Source: an uncultured Roseobacter sp. | Lineage (GTDB): Bacteria; Pseudomonadota; Alphaproteobacteria; Rhodobacterales; Rhodobacteraceae | Assembly (NCBI RefSeq): GCF_947491795.1 | Contig: NZ_CANLKW010000001.1 | Span: forward strand, 310,001 to 374,000 | Length of the DNA: 64,000 nucleotides | Direction: 5' to 3' | Part shown: positions 44,308 to 54,948 of the stretch, in pieces | Position numbering within the stretch: position 1 is the first letter of the stretch | Layout of the letters: each line of letters starts with the position of its first letter | The notes under the pieces: generated by a model | The model's input: only the letters and a program-made list of their open reading frames with translations | What the model was told of the DNA's origin: nothing | Databases searched by the model: none | Program-made: the position numbers and the translations under genes

Positions 44308-45288
44308 TTAACGCAAACCCGCGCGGGCCACGGCACGGTCAATGGCAGCCAGAACCGCTTCGGAAGCAACATGCTGTGGCATGTGGCCCACACCTTCCAG
44401 CCTCGTCAGCACAGCCCCGGGGATCTGGCCGGACAGGGGTTCGGAATGGATGTGCAGCGGTACAATCGTATCCGCCGTGCCGTGCACGATTTCCACAGGC
44501 ATTTCCAGTGTGTTGTACCGCGCGGACATCTCCACGATATGGGGGCGCAACCCGTTCACCTGCTGTGCATTGGCCCGCATCGTATTGCGCCGCAGGGTCA
44601 TTTCCGGGCCAAAATGCTTCAGATAGCCTTCTGGTGCCTCCTGTGGGTCAAAGATCGTGCTGACGGTGTCTTCCACCAGGCCGCGCGGGGTCAGCGCGGT
44701 GATCAGCGGTATCACAAAGACACTGCCCGCCAGAGAAGCGTTGATCTGATAAAGCGCGCCGAGACTGCCCGGCCAGGGGTTTGAGGCCGCCGCCAGCAGC
44801 ACAAGGCCGGCGGTCTGATCGGGTCGTTCCAGCGCCCAGGCCAGGGCGACAGCCCCGCCATAAGAGTGGCCCACGACCACAGGGTTCGTTACGCCCAGCG
44901 TGTCGGTGGCGCGCTGCAGCAGACGCGCCTGCAGTGCGGGCGGTTCGGCGGCAGTATTCCAGACGCCGCCATAGCCCGGCGGGCGCTCCGACCAGCCCAT
45001 ACCCGGGCGGTCAACTGCGATCACCCGGTGGTTTTTCTCCAACTGGCCGACAAGGCGGAATGTGGCATCGCGCAGACTGCCGCTGGCGCCGTGAATGACA
45101 ATGATATCAGGGCCCTGGCCGGAGACTGTCAGATGAATTCGGGTGCCGTCGACCTCTGCGAAGCTGCCCGATGGCGGATAGGCATCCATTGCCGCTGCCT
45201 CATGTGATGCGGCGCGCCACTGTACAAAGGCAAAAAACGCCAGCCCGCAAAGCACCAGCAGGACCATGGCTTTACGTCCCGATCGCAT
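44308..45288 (-). CDS. alpha/beta hydrolase, membrane-anchored or exported
   Basis: N-terminal hydrophobic segment; [19 protein letters not shown]...[19 protein letters not shown]. Confidence 0.88.
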   Translation of the reverse strand: MRSGRKAMVLLVLCGLAFFAFVQWRAASHEAAAMDAYPPSGSFAEVDGTRIHLTVSGQGPDIIVIHGASGSLRDATFRLVGQLEKNHRVIAVDRPGMGWSERPPGYGGVWNTAAEPPALQARLLQRATDTLGVTNPVVVGHSYGGAVALAWALERPDQTAGLVLLAAASNPWPGSLGALYQINASLAGSVFVIPLITALTPRGLVEDTVSTIFDPQEAPEGYLKHFGPEMTLRRNTMRANAQQVNGLRPHIVEMSARYNTLEMPVEIVHGTADTIVPLHIHSEPLSGQIPGAVLTRLEGVGHMPQHVASEAVLAAIDRAVARAGLR

Positions 45289-46189
45289 CGATATCGTAGG
45301 GTGTGTCCTGATACACCTCGGTCAGCCAGTTCCCATAAAGCAGATGCGCGTGACTGCGCCACCGGTTCAGCGGCGTGCGCGACGGATCATCCTCCGGATA
45401 GTAGTTCATCGGCACATTAATCGGCGTTCCCGCAGCAACATCCCGGTCGTATTCCTGCTTGAGCGTATCACTGTCGTATTCAAAGTGGTTGAAGATATAG
45501 AGCGCCCGGTGGCCGGGATCTTCCACCAGGCAGGGCCCGGCTTCTTCACTGCCCAGCAGGGTTGTCAGACCGGTTGCCGCGTCGATCTCGGACTGTCGCA
45601 TCTCTGTCCAGCGCGACACCGGAATGACGCAGTCGTCCGAAAAGCCGCGCAGATAGGGGGAGGCCGGCGCCAGATTGCGATGGCGGAAACAGCCAAAGGC
45701 CTTGGCATCCAGCATGTGTTTTTTCACACCGTGGAAATGATTGATCATCGCCATGCCGCCCCAGCAGACGCCAAAGGTGGAATGCACATTAGTCTGTGTC
45801 CAGTCCATCACCTCCCGCAGCTCGTCCCAGTAGGTCACATCCGGGAAAGCAAGATGTTCAATCGGTGCGCCGGTGATGATCAGACCGTCGAACTTCTCCT
45901 GTTTCACTTCCTGAAACGGGCGATAGAAGCTCTCCATATGTTTGGCTGCCGTGTTGCGGGTCTGATGCTCGGACATGCGTATCAGCGTAAGATCAATCTG
46001 CAGCGGCGTGGCACCGATCAGACGGGCGAACTGATTTTCTGTCTGTATTTTCTTTGGCATCAGGTTCAGCAGCCCGATGCGCAGGGGGCGGATGTCCTGA
46101 CGCGCGGCCTGATCAGGATCCATGACCATCACACCTTCGCGCTTGAGCACGTCATAGGCGGGCAGGTCGGCGGGTATCTTGATCGGCAT
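45272..46189 (-). CDS. metA: homoserine O-acyltransferase MetA (Glu111-type, predicted acetyltransferase)
   Basis: [53 protein letters not shown]...[21 protein letters not shown]; Glu at residue 111 by direct count. Confidence 0.92.
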   Translation of the reverse strand: MPIKIPADLPAYDVLKREGVMVMDPDQAARQDIRPLRIGLLNLMPKKIQTENQFARLIGATPLQIDLTLIRMSEHQTRNTAAKHMESFYRPFQEVKQEKFDGLIITGAPIEHLAFPDVTYWDELREVMDWTQTNVHSTFGVCWGGMAMINHFHGVKKHMLDAKAFGCFRHRNLAPASPYLRGFSDDCVIPVSRWTEMRQSEIDAATGLTTLLGSEEAGPCLVEDPGHRALYIFNHFEYDSDTLKQEYDRDVAAGTPINVPMNYYPEDDPSRTPLNRWRSHAHLLYGNWLTEVYQDTPYDIDAIGT

Positions 46190-46280
46190 GTGTGTGTTCC
46201 GGTTTCACAGTGAGAGTGGTCAGATAGCCCTTTGACAGGTCTGTCTCAAGAGCGGCAGTGTCACGAGACCGTGCGCGCCA

Positions 46281-47129
46281 TCACAGGCAGGCGGCAACAA
46301 GATCATCAAAGTCCTCAGGAGTCCTTAATGCTGCAACCTGATCAGCGGTAACGGTAATGCCCCAATGTGACATGGCCTCGTACCGGGGCTGGCGGTGCGC
46401 CAGAGCGCGGGCATAGGTGAAACGGATAAAATCATCTGGATCAACATCGCGCTCTGAGCAATTGTTTTCACGCAGATATTCCTGCCAGACCTGTGCCAGG
46501 AATGCAGGTTGGTAAGCCATAGGTTTTGGCGCGCGATCAAACCGCCGGATCAGCTCCTGCGTATGTGCTTCGTCGCCGCGAATCCAGATCATCAGGCAGT
46601 CAGAGGAAAGCTCTTTGAGCAAGGCGTCCTGATCATCATGAGCTTCCACCCATTCGCAGATCGAGCCACCGGTATCACAGATGAAATTCGGATAGCCATA
46701 GAGCGCTTCGGCGCGTGCGGCAAAGCGCGATGTATCCCGCAGGGCGGAAATTTCAGCCTGGCGAAACTGTTCCTGGCGGCGCGCGTATTCTGCCATCGGC
46801 AATCCGCCTTTGTCCGGGTCGCCGGGTTTGCCCAGATAGGTCGCGACGGGGCTCAGATTGTCAAAGGTAATGTTCGAGCCGATGTAAATGCTGTCGCTCA
46901 TCAGAAGGTCGCGCAGAAACGGGACCTTCATCGCCTCCGCTTTGGCATTGTCTGCAATGAATTCGCCCATGTAGCGGGTGCCAATGCGGTAATCGATAGA
47001 GTAGTGAAACCACGAACCACTGGCGCGCAACAGGTTCGACATATGGGTCTTGCCCAGTCCCGACATACCGTAGACGAGAACGGATTTCCGCCGTGCGGCG
47101 CGCCATTCGCTGGCATTGGAATAAAGCAT
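46281..47129 (-). CDS. P-loop ATPase/kinase-like protein of unknown function
   Basis: Walker A GMSGLGKTH; no further family recognised. Confidence 0.75.
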   Translation of the reverse strand: MLYSNASEWRAARRKSVLVYGMSGLGKTHMSNLLRASGSWFHYSIDYRIGTRYMGEFIADNAKAEAMKVPFLRDLLMSDSIYIGSNITFDNLSPVATYLGKPGDPDKGGLPMAEYARRQEQFRQAEISALRDTSRFAARAEALYGYPNFICDTGGSICEWVEAHDDQDALLKELSSDCLMIWIRGDEAHTQELIRRFDRAPKPMAYQPAFLAQVWQEYLRENNCSERDVDPDDFIRFTYARALAHRQPRYEAMSHWGITVTADQVAALRTPEDFDDLVAACL

Positions 47130-47190
47130 AGCACTGGCGCCCGTTGTCCTGAAAACCTGTGCTTTGTCCTAGCCCTGCGCGGGCAGGGCG

Positions 47191-48111
47191 TCAATCGGTG
47201 CGGACCGGGCGGGCAAACACACGCAGCAGACGCCCGTCGATTATGGCCAGTCCGGCCGCCAGCAGTACAAACCCGGCATAGGCATTGGGATTGAGGCTTT
47301 CCCCGAGCATCAGCGTTCCCATGACGATGGCAACAGGCGGGATCAGAAGCGTCACCAGCAACAGATTGCCGCTGCCAGCGAGCGCCAGCACCTGATAATA
47401 GAGCAGGTAGGCGCCCGCTGTGGCGATCAGGGCGTAGTATCCGATGGCCAGCACCGTGCGCGGTTCCAGAGAAAAGCTGAGCGGGCCCTCAACAGCAATG
47501 GCCAGCGGCAGCGTAATGAGGGTGGACCCTGTCAGCATCCCCGCCGCCGCGACCTGAGGTTTCAGACCGCCCAAGGTCTTGCGCGCCCAGACGCCGGCCA
47601 GCGCATAGGATAACGTACCGCCGATCACCGCAAGTTGTGCAAGCGAACGCAGGTCAAAGTTGCGCAGGTTCTCAAGGCCGATTGCGGTGGTCACACCACC
47701 AAAGCCGACCAGCACGCCGGTAAATTTGCGAAGGCTCAGACGTTCGTCCGAGAAGAACAACGCAGCAGCCAGAACACCAAAAATTGCCGTGGCGGCGTTC
47801 AGGATCGAGGTCAGCCCGCTTTCGATCCAGAGCTGTCCCCAGGCCATCAGTCCAAAGGGGATGACGTTGTTCAGCAGCCCCATCACCAGAAAGGCGCTCC
47901 AGATCCGGAACCCGCGCGGAAAAGGCAGCCGCATCATCAGCACGACAAGCCAGAGCGCAGCCATGGCCCATCCGGTGCGGTGGGCGACAGAGGTCAGTGG
48001 GCCAATTTCGTCCAGTGCCACACGGATGGAGACAAAGGACGCGCCCCAGATGACGCCCAGCAGCAGTAAAAGCCCCCAGGCCCGCGTTGATATGGATTTC
48101 TGTGCTGTCAT
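47191..48111 (-). CDS. DMT superfamily (EamA) transporter
   Basis: 10-TM-like; GVIWGASFVSIRVALDEIGPLTSVAHRTGWAMAALWLVVLMMR; LMLGESLNPNAYAGFVLLAAGLAII. Confidence 0.9.
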   Translation of the reverse strand: MTAQKSISTRAWGLLLLLGVIWGASFVSIRVALDEIGPLTSVAHRTGWAMAALWLVVLMMRLPFPRGFRIWSAFLVMGLLNNVIPFGLMAWGQLWIESGLTSILNAATAIFGVLAAALFFSDERLSLRKFTGVLVGFGGVTTAIGLENLRNFDLRSLAQLAVIGGTLSYALAGVWARKTLGGLKPQVAAAGMLTGSTLITLPLAIAVEGPLSFSLEPRTVLAIGYYALIATAGAYLLYYQVLALAGSGNLLLVTLLIPPVAIVMGTLMLGESLNPNAYAGFVLLAAGLAIIDGRLLRVFARPVRTD

Positions 48112-48164
48112 ACACGGACACTAGGCGGGTTTCCGGGCCCCTGCCACCCGGATCATGCGCAAAG

Positions 48165-48194
48165 AAAAACGCCCGCGATCAGGCGGGCGTTTTC
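48165..48194. terminator. Rho-independent terminator
   Basis: AAAACGCCCGCgatcagGCGGGCGTTTT. Confidence 0.75.
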
Positions 48195-48226
48195 AGTTCA
48201 ATAACCAGTAAGATCAGGCGCGCCGA

Positions 48227-49345
48227 TCAGAAACGGAAGCCGATTTTTACGCCGATTGCGATGGCGTCGTTGTCGTTAAAGTTTGCCGCAGGCGTTCCGC
48301 TGACACCTGTCGTTGTGTCACCAATGCGGATGTAGCGGATGCCTGTTGTGATCTCGTAGTTTCCTTCGGAATAGATCGCCGCCAGAGACAGGCTTTCCTG
48401 ACCATCGGCAGGGCCGAGGTTTGTGAACAGATTACCGGTGTTTTCCTCATAGCCCAAAGATGCAGCGACCGACCAGTTGTCGTTCAGACGACGGCCGACA
48501 CCCAGAGTGTAGGTAACAACATCTTCTTCATAGCTGAGCAGGTTGGAGCCCCCTGTAACAGTCTGGTAAAGCGAGGGGTCGAGTGCAAAATCTGACCAGT
48601 CTACCCAGCGGATACCACCGAAGAGCAAAGTGTCAGCAGCGACGCCCGTCTGGAATTCCAGATTGACGGACTGCGGTGTTTCGAACTCGGTCGAGGTTGA
48701 CAGCGACCCGAACCCCAGAACGGTCTCGTTGGTGTCTACGCTGTGTGAAATCTCGGAGCTGTAGGTCAGTGAGACGCGCAATGCGATTTCAGGCTTTTCA
48801 TAAGCCAGGCCGGCGACATAACCGACACCATAGTGAACATCCGCATTCGCAGAGTAAAACAAGGGCGGACCGACCGGACGCACAAAGTTGACGTCAGCAT
48901 TGGCCTCTACAGACTGAATGCGCAGGCCACCGTACACAGAAAAGCCAGAGTTAAGCTTGTAGCGCAGCAGGCCCGTCAGTGCCCGGCTGTCGAATTCGGC
49001 GTTCGAGGTTGATGCGAAATAGCCCGTTCCACCGGGATACTCGACGTCTGCGCCAAAGGGCTCGTCCAGAATAATTGCGTAGGACAGCTTGTCGTTGATG
49101 TCCGCTTTGTAGGCCGCACCCCAGCGGAAATAACTGGGGGCAACATCGCCGGATCCTGAGCCGCTGGCAAATGGCGCACGCGCATCACCGGTCAGCTCCG
49201 GTGTTACGCTGACGGCGTTCAGTTCCAGATAACGCCCTTCCTCGAACAATACGCCGATGGACTGACCAGACCGGTCAATACCGCCTGCGGATGCACCGCC
49301 TGCTGCCAGACATAATGCTGTTACACTTGTGATCGATACTCTCAT
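48227..49345 (-). CDS. OMPP1/FadL/TodX family outer membrane protein
   Basis: Signal peptide-like N-terminus; AGGIDRSGQSIGVLFEEGRYLEL, beta-barrel pattern, C-terminal Phe. Confidence 0.88.
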   Translation of the reverse strand: MRVSITSVTALCLAAGGASAGGIDRSGQSIGVLFEEGRYLELNAVSVTPELTGDARAPFASGSGSGDVAPSYFRWGAAYKADINDKLSYAIILDEPFGADVEYPGGTGYFASTSNAEFDSRALTGLLRYKLNSGFSVYGGLRIQSVEANADVNFVRPVGPPLFYSANADVHYGVGYVAGLAYEKPEIALRVSLTYSSEISHSVDTNETVLGFGSLSTSTEFETPQSVNLEFQTGVAADTLLFGGIRWVDWSDFALDPSLYQTVTGGSNLLSYEEDVVTYTLGVGRRLNDNWSVAASLGYEENTGNLFTNLGPADGQESLSLAAIYSEGNYEITTGIRYIRIGDTTTGVSGTPAANFNDNDAIAIGVKIGFRF

Positions 49346-49482
49346 GAAATCTCCTCCCCAGAAGACTGCCTGTTGTTATTGGCGCTGTGCGATATTGCAA
49401 AAAGGTTGCGGCAATTAATCACGATTGCGGCACCGGTCAATTCGTGACGCAGGGGCACAATACAAAGTGACCCGACGTCAGA

Positions 49483-50346
49483 TTAACTTTTTTTTCGGGT
49501 TTCCGACCAGAGGTTAAGGTAGTTCCCGGCAAAGATGATCGCAGCCCCGACAAAAACCTGGATCTCCAGCGGCTCCTGATAGAGCAGCATTCCGACCACC
49601 GCGATCGTTGGCAGCCGGATGAAATCCACGGGAACGATAACCGTGGCCGGTGCCAGCGAAAGTGCGCTGGTCATGCAGAAATGGGCCATAAGCCCCGCAG
49701 CACCGATCAGCAGAACAAGGGGCAGGGCGCCGCTGTCCGGAACAGCGATATCCCCGTCATAGCCGGCGGCAATCACGCCAAACACCAATTGCATTGCGGT
49801 CAGCCAGAACAGGATGCAGATAATGCTCTGTGTGCGGGTCAGCTTTTTGGTGAACATGATGGTCAGCGCAAAAAATATCGCCGAGGAGGCCGCCGTGATG
49901 ACGCCGGCGTTTATGCCGGCCATATCGGGGCGGGCGACAATCAGGATGCCGATAAAGCCCAAAATGGCTGCCGCACCGCGCATCAGCGTAAGCTTTTCGC
50001 CGAGCACCAGCGGCGACAGAATGATCACCCAGAGCGGCGAAGTGAATTCCAGCGCAAAGACCTGGGCCAGCGGAATCACTGTGACGGCGTAAAACCACAG
50101 GTTCTGCCCGGTGAAATGCGCGAGGTTGCGCACCGTCTGCAGGCGAAAATCCCGGGTGTTTACCTGGCCGAGAGTACCCACGGCCAGTGCAACGCCGGTC
50201 ACAATCACCAGACCGAACATGCTGCGGTACATCATGATCTCGAACGTATCGAGCGAGGTCGACAGCTCCCGCCCGGCCACGGCCATCGAAGAGAAGGATG
50301 CAATAGCACCAATCATCCAGAGACAGGCTTTGAGTGTCGCGCTCAC
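49483..50346 (-). CDS. DMT superfamily (EamA) transporter
   Basis: LKACLWMIGAIASFSSMAVAGRELSTSLDTFEIMMYRSMFGLVIV; a GTG at 50346 avoids overlap with guaA (the longer track ORF starts inside guaA). Confidence 0.85.
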   Translation of the reverse strand: MSATLKACLWMIGAIASFSSMAVAGRELSTSLDTFEIMMYRSMFGLVIVTGVALAVGTLGQVNTRDFRLQTVRNLAHFTGQNLWFYAVTVIPLAQVFALEFTSPLWVIILSPLVLGEKLTLMRGAAAILGFIGILIVARPDMAGINAGVITAASSAIFFALTIMFTKKLTRTQSIICILFWLTAMQLVFGVIAAGYDGDIAVPDSGALPLVLLIGAAGLMAHFCMTSALSLAPATVIVPVDFIRLPTIAVVGMLLYQEPLEIQVFVGAAIIFAGNYLNLWSETRKKS

Positions 50347-50368
50347 GGTGTTTTGCCGCAGCGGGGTG

Positions 50369-51943
50369 TTATTCCCATTCGATGGTGCCCGGCGGTTTTG
50401 ACGTAATGTCATAGGTGACGCGGTTGATGCCCGGTACCTCGTTGATGATCCGTGTGGCCGTCTCGCCCAGAAATTCATGGCTGAAAGGATAGTAATCCGC
50501 CGTCATACCATCCACCGAGGTCACCGCCCGAAGCGCACAGGCAAAATCATAGGTCCGCCCGTCGCCCATGACACCCACCGTCCGGACCGGCAGAATGGCG
50601 CAGAACGCCTGCCAGATATCATCATAGAGCCCGTGTTTGCGGATCTGGTCGATATAGACCGCATCAGCCTCGCGCAGGATGTCGAGCTTTTCGCGGGTGA
50701 TCTCGCCCGGACAGCGGATCGCGAGGCCCGGCCCGGGGAACGGATGACGACCGATAAAGCTCGCCGGAAGGCCAAGTTCGCGGCCCAGCGCGCGCACTTC
50801 GTCCTTGAACAGTTCGCGCAGCGGCTCAACCAGTTTCAGACCCATCTTTTCGGGCAGGCCGCCCACATTGTGGTGCGATTTGATCGTGACAGACGGGCCG
50901 CCCGAAAAACTGACACTTTCGATCACGTCCGGATAGAGTGTGCCCTGTGCCAGAAATTCCGCGCCCTCGATCCCGTCTGCGTATTTCTGGAACACATCAA
51001 TAAAGAGACGCCCGATGATTTTGCGTTTGGTCTCCGGGTCAGACTGGCCCTCGAGTTCGCCCAGAAACAGATCGGTTTCATCGGCGTGGATGACCTGCAG
51101 GTTCATGTTGTCGCGGAACATCGTCACGACTTCCTGCGCCTCGTCCTTGCGCAGCAGACCGTGGTCGACAAACACACAGGTCAGCTGATCGCCAACCGCC
51201 TCGTGGATCAGCGCCGCGGCAACCGAGCTGTCTACGCCGCCGGAAAGACCGCAGATCACCTTTTTGTCGCCGACCTGCTCGCGGATCGTCCGGATAGCCT
51301 GTTCGCGGTACCCGGCCATGGTCCAGTCGCCGGTAAAACCTGCAAGACGCACAAAGTTCTCATAGAGTTTCGCGCCGCGCGGAGTGTGGTGCACTTCGGG
51401 ATGGAACTGGACCGCATAGAAATGCCGCGCGGGATCGGCCGTGATCGCATAGGGCGCGTTTGGCGAAGTGCCAAAGACCTCGAACCCGGGGGCCAGTTCG
51501 GCCACATGATCACCGTGGCTCATCCAGACCTGTTCCGGGCCGCCATCGAACCAGCCCTCCAGCAGATCCAGCGATCCGGCTGGCGTCACGAATGCGCGGC
51601 CAAATTCAGCCGTTCCGCCGCCGCCGGAAATTTTGCCACCCTCAACCCGGCCACCCAGTTGCTGCATCATGACCTGCTGGCCATAACAGATACCCAGGAT
51701 CGGGACGCCGTATTCAAAAATGCCTTCGGGCGGGCGCGGGGAGCCGTCACGGACCACGCTGTCCGGGCCCCCTGAGAAGATGATTGCTTTCGGGCCCATG
51801 TCGCGGACCATCTCCATTGAGACATTCTGATAGGGATGGATTTCGCAGTAGACATTCAGCTCGCGCAGGCGACGCGCGATCAGCTGCGTGACCTGGCTGC
51901 CGAAATCGATGATGAGGAGGCGGTCGTGATCAATCATGCTCAT
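50369..51943 (-). CDS. guaA: GMP synthase (glutamine-hydrolyzing)
   Basis: [29 protein letters not shown]...[21 protein letters not shown]...PGTIEWE C-terminus. Confidence 0.97.
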   Translation of the reverse strand: MSMIDHDRLLIIDFGSQVTQLIARRLRELNVYCEIHPYQNVSMEMVRDMGPKAIIFSGGPDSVVRDGSPRPPEGIFEYGVPILGICYGQQVMMQQLGGRVEGGKISGGGGTAEFGRAFVTPAGSLDLLEGWFDGGPEQVWMSHGDHVAELAPGFEVFGTSPNAPYAITADPARHFYAVQFHPEVHHTPRGAKLYENFVRLAGFTGDWTMAGYREQAIRTIREQVGDKKVICGLSGGVDSSVAAALIHEAVGDQLTCVFVDHGLLRKDEAQEVVTMFRDNMNLQVIHADETDLFLGELEGQSDPETKRKIIGRLFIDVFQKYADGIEGAEFLAQGTLYPDVIESVSFSGGPSVTIKSHHNVGGLPEKMGLKLVEPLRELFKDEVRALGRELGLPASFIGRHPFPGPGLAIRCPGEITREKLDILREADAVYIDQIRKHGLYDDIWQAFCAILPVRTVGVMGDGRTYDFACALRAVTSVDGMTADYYPFSHEFLGETATRIINEVPGINRVTYDITSKPPGTIEWE

Positions 51944-52093
51944 GTGCGCTGATTAGGGGCAGGGGGTGCCGGTGGCAAGCCCCCGGCGCGCGCTTGCAGG
52001 GAATAATGAGCGAGGGCCCGGGATCTGTGCAGACCAGGGCCGCGAATGCAGCATCTGCTGGTGGCGCAGCACAGATGTATTCCGGTCAGAGGG

Positions 52094-52891
52094 TCAGTAG
52101 CGTTGCAGATGTTCCTTCAGCCATTCGTGGATGTCGTCACTGGTATCCTCAGGCTTTACCAGGCTCTGGTGGTCGTGATCGGTAAGAATCTCAAAATCAT
52201 CACATGTGCGCCGGGCGCTGAACGGTTGCACCACCATGAGACGGCCAATGCTGTCGCCAACCACGTCCCTTTCTTCTCCTGCACAATGAACCGGTATGCC
52301 CATTTGTCGCTGTGCATTCACCCATTGCTGCGTGAATGACCCGAGATAATTTCCATCACTGCTGCGTTGCAGTTCGTTCACTATGCCACCCCGAAAGCCC
52401 ATGCGCGACGCCAGCGTCGCGAAGCGGGAACCTGCCATGGGCGTGCCAAGAGTGATGAGAGCAAGCGTTCGGCCAGCGATGTCAGGATCTTCGAGCAGAG
52501 CCTTTCGGGCTATGATGCCGCCAAGGCTGTGACCGACAAAGATGATTCTCTCTCCCGTGGGGCGGTTCTGCAGAAAAAGCCGGAGTTCACGCGTTACGTC
52601 GGCGGCTACATCGTCAATGCCCAGACGGGGATCATTGAGCGATGTGGAATAGTCAACGACAGCGCTGTTGAAAGAAAAAAGGGTAAAGTCTGTCCGGAAG
52701 AAATCCGGCCAATACTTGCCGGACACAGGGTGTTGCCACGCGGTTCTGGCGTCGCTGACAAAGCCATGCAGAAAAATGACGGTTGTGTTTCCACCGTTTT
52801 CGGCGCGCGCGCTTGCAAAAGTAATAGCGTGAGACGCTGTTGCCCAGAACAGAAAAGCCAAAACAAATGCGGAAAGAGATTTGAGATTCAT
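52094..52891 (-). CDS. secreted alpha/beta hydrolase (lipase-like)
   Basis: Signal peptide MNLKSLSAFVLAFLFWATASHA; VIFLHGFVSDARTAWQHP; IIFVGHSLGGIIARKALLEDP. Confidence 0.85.
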   Translation of the reverse strand: MNLKSLSAFVLAFLFWATASHAITFASARAENGGNTTVIFLHGFVSDARTAWQHPVSGKYWPDFFRTDFTLFSFNSAVVDYSTSLNDPRLGIDDVAADVTRELRLFLQNRPTGERIIFVGHSLGGIIARKALLEDPDIAGRTLALITLGTPMAGSRFATLASRMGFRGGIVNELQRSSDGNYLGSFTQQWVNAQRQMGIPVHCAGEERDVVGDSIGRLMVVQPFSARRTCDDFEILTDHDHQSLVKPEDTSDDIHEWLKEHLQRY

Positions 52892-53113
52892 AGCGATTTC
52901 CAAAACAATCCGGCAAAACAAGGCCACGGTAACCCCGTGTATCGCGCCTGGTCAAAGCGCATTGACGGACCAGGCCATGTTTTTTTGGCAAATCAGCGGC
53001 CCCCTATCGCAGGGTAATGTCGCTTTTTTCCCTGCTTCGCCGCTACCGGCGCGGGGGGCTGTTCATGGCCAGGGTAACACCGGGGCCAGTTGTCCAGCAC
53101 AAAGGGTGGGATC

Positions 53114-54655
53114 ATGGCAGGAGCAGAGCGCAGACGGGCACGTGGTGGTGGTGGTGCAGCACGACGGGCGGAACGCAGTGCGGTGTCTTTTGAAACTGCG
53201 AAGTTCATCGAGCGCAATATCCCCAATTTCGAGGTTCTGACCGAGGAAGCGCTGGAGATCATCGAATACAACGCGGAAACCGTGCTTGAGGAGGTCGGTG
53301 TTAATTTCGTCGAGAACCCGGCCGCATTGAAACGCTGGAAAGACGCCGGTGCGGACATCGACGGCGAGCGTGTGCGCATTCCACGGGGTCTGGCGCGCCG
53401 TTTGTGCAAAACAGCGCCCTCGTCCTACACGCAGCATGCGCGCAATCCTGATCGTAATGTCGTTGTAGGTGGCAACAGTCTGGTGCTTGCGCCGGTTTAT
53501 GGGCCGCCCTTTGTGCGCGATATGGCTGGCGGACGCCGCTATGCCACTATGGAAGACTTCAACAAATTTGTGAAACTGGGCTACATGTCCAAATGGCTGC
53601 ACCACTCGGGTGGTACCGTCTGCGAGCCGACCGACCTGCCGGTGAACAAGCGCCACCTTGATATGCTGCACGCGCATATGACCCTGAGTGACAAGCCGTT
53701 TATGGGGTCAGTGACCGAACCCAGCCGCGCCCAGGACAGTGTTGAGATGTGCGAAATTCTGTTTGGCAAGGATTTCGTGCAGGAAAACGCTGTGATGACC
53801 TCGCTCATCAACATCAACTCGCCGATGACCTTTGACGATGTGATGATGGGTGCGCTGGAGGTCTATGCGACCAACAACCAGGCCTGCATCATTTCGCCCT
53901 TTATTGTCGGTGGCGCCATGGCGCCCGTTTCTGTGGCGGGCACACTGACCCAGGTTCTGGCAGAGGTTCTGGCCGGTATTGCCTACAGCCAGCTTATCCG
54001 CCCCGGTGCGCCGGTGATCATGGGGGCCTTTGTCACATCGATCGATATGAACTCAGGCGCCCCCACCTTTGGCACGCCCGAAGCGTCGCACATTACCTAT
54101 GGTGCGGGGCAACTGGCCCGGCGTCTGGGTCTGCCTTACCGCTCGGCAGGTTCTTTCTGTGGATCAAAACTTCCGGACGCGCAGGCAGCTTATGAAACAG
54201 CGAACAGTCTCAACATGGGCCTGCTTTCGGGCGTGAACTTTATGCTACACTCCTGCGGCTGGCTCGAAGGCGGTCTGGTGTCGTCGTTCGAGAAATTTGT
54301 CATGGATGCAGATCAGCTTGGCACGCTGCACCATCTGGCACAGGGTGTCCGTGTTGACGAGAATGCCCAGGCAATGGATGCGATCCGCGAGGTCGGTCCG
54401 GGCGGGCATTATCTGGGCTGCGCCCACACCCAGGACAATTTCAAATCGGCGTTCTGGAAGTCCGATCTGCTGGATTACAAACCCTATGAGACCTGGGAAG
54501 ATGAAGGTGCGCGCGATACGCAGATGCTGGCCGCTCAGCGGGTCGAAAAACTGCTGGGTGACTACCAGCAGCCGGCACTTGACCCGGCGATCAATGAGGC
54601 CTTGTCTGATTTCATCACACGTAAAAAAGCCGAAGTGCCCGACAGCTTTATGTAA
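53114..54655 (+). CDS. trimethylamine methyltransferase (MttB) family protein, non-pyrrolysine type
   Basis: 521-aa track ORF (about 513 aa from 53114), MttB-like (ALEIIEYNAETVLEEVGVNFVENPAALKRWKDAGADIDGERVRIPRGLARRLCKTAPSSYTQHARNPDRNVVVGGNSLVLAPVYGPPFV); uninterrupted frame, no in-frame TAG. Confidence 0.88.
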   Translation: MAGAERRRARGGGGAARRAERSAVSFETAKFIERNIPNFEVLTEEALEIIEYNAETVLEEVGVNFVENPAALKRWKDAGADIDGERVRIPRGLARRLCKTAPSSYTQHARNPDRNVVVGGNSLVLAPVYGPPFVRDMAGGRRYATMEDFNKFVKLGYMSKWLHHSGGTVCEPTDLPVNKRHLDMLHAHMTLSDKPFMGSVTEPSRAQDSVEMCEILFGKDFVQENAVMTSLININSPMTFDDVMMGALEVYATNNQACIISPFIVGGAMAPVSVAGTLTQVLAEVLAGIAYSQLIRPGAPVIMGAFVTSIDMNSGAPTFGTPEASHITYGAGQLARRLGLPYRSAGSFCGSKLPDAQAAYETANSLNMGLLSGVNFMLHSCGWLEGGLVSSFEKFVMDADQLGTLHHLAQGVRVDENAQAMDAIREVGPGGHYLGCAHTQDNFKSAFWKSDLLDYKPYETWEDEGARDTQMLAAQRVEKLLGDYQQPALDPAINEALSDFITRKKAEVPDSFM

Positions 54656-54657
54656 TC

Positions 54658-54948
54658 TCAGACAGTCTGGGATGCTTTGAGCACCCGGGCCTCGCCCAGC
54701 ATCGCGATCAGAATATCCACGTGACGCACGAGGCTGTAGCCTGTGTCGCTGGCCAGCCGCTGGCTGTTCAGGTTCGCCTCCAGTTCCATCAGCCGCAGCA
54801 GGGCCGCGCTGTGGCGGGGCAGATGGCCATATCCCAGCAGGCGGGGCAGATGTGTGGCGCGCCGGTAGTCGTCTGCACCTATTCTTGCCGCGCGCATCAG
54901 CAGAGGGGGTCGGCGCAGAGCGTGGAGCATTGAGAGTACGTCTTGCAT
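54658..54948 (-). CDS. small DUF6477-like protein
   Basis: MQDVLSMLHALRRPPLLMRAARIGADDYRRATHLPRLLGYGHLPRHSAALLRLMELEANLNSQRLASDTGYSLVRHVDILIAML; start at 54948 rather than 55176. Family name from memory. Confidence 0.65.
   Translation of the reverse strand: MQDVLSMLHALRRPPLLMRAARIGADDYRRATHLPRLLGYGHLPRHSAALLRLMELEANLNSQRLASDTGYSLVRHVDILIAMLGEARVLKASQTV

Noticed and set aside
46190-46280. Canonical SAM-II riboswitch
   Set aside because: Topology is suggestive but conserved core nucleotides were not recognised by eye; reported only as a low-confidence pseudoknot lead.
50477-51775. 432-aa plus-strand ORF
   Set aside because: Shadow ORF antisense to guaA.
51960-52093. Possible small CDS between guaA and the lipase gene
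   Set aside because: Short plus-strand ORFs here overlap the lipase gene antisense and show no membrane, signal or family features.
53063-53677. 204-aa minus-strand ORF
   Set aside because: Antisense to the MttB-family gene; no domain recognised.
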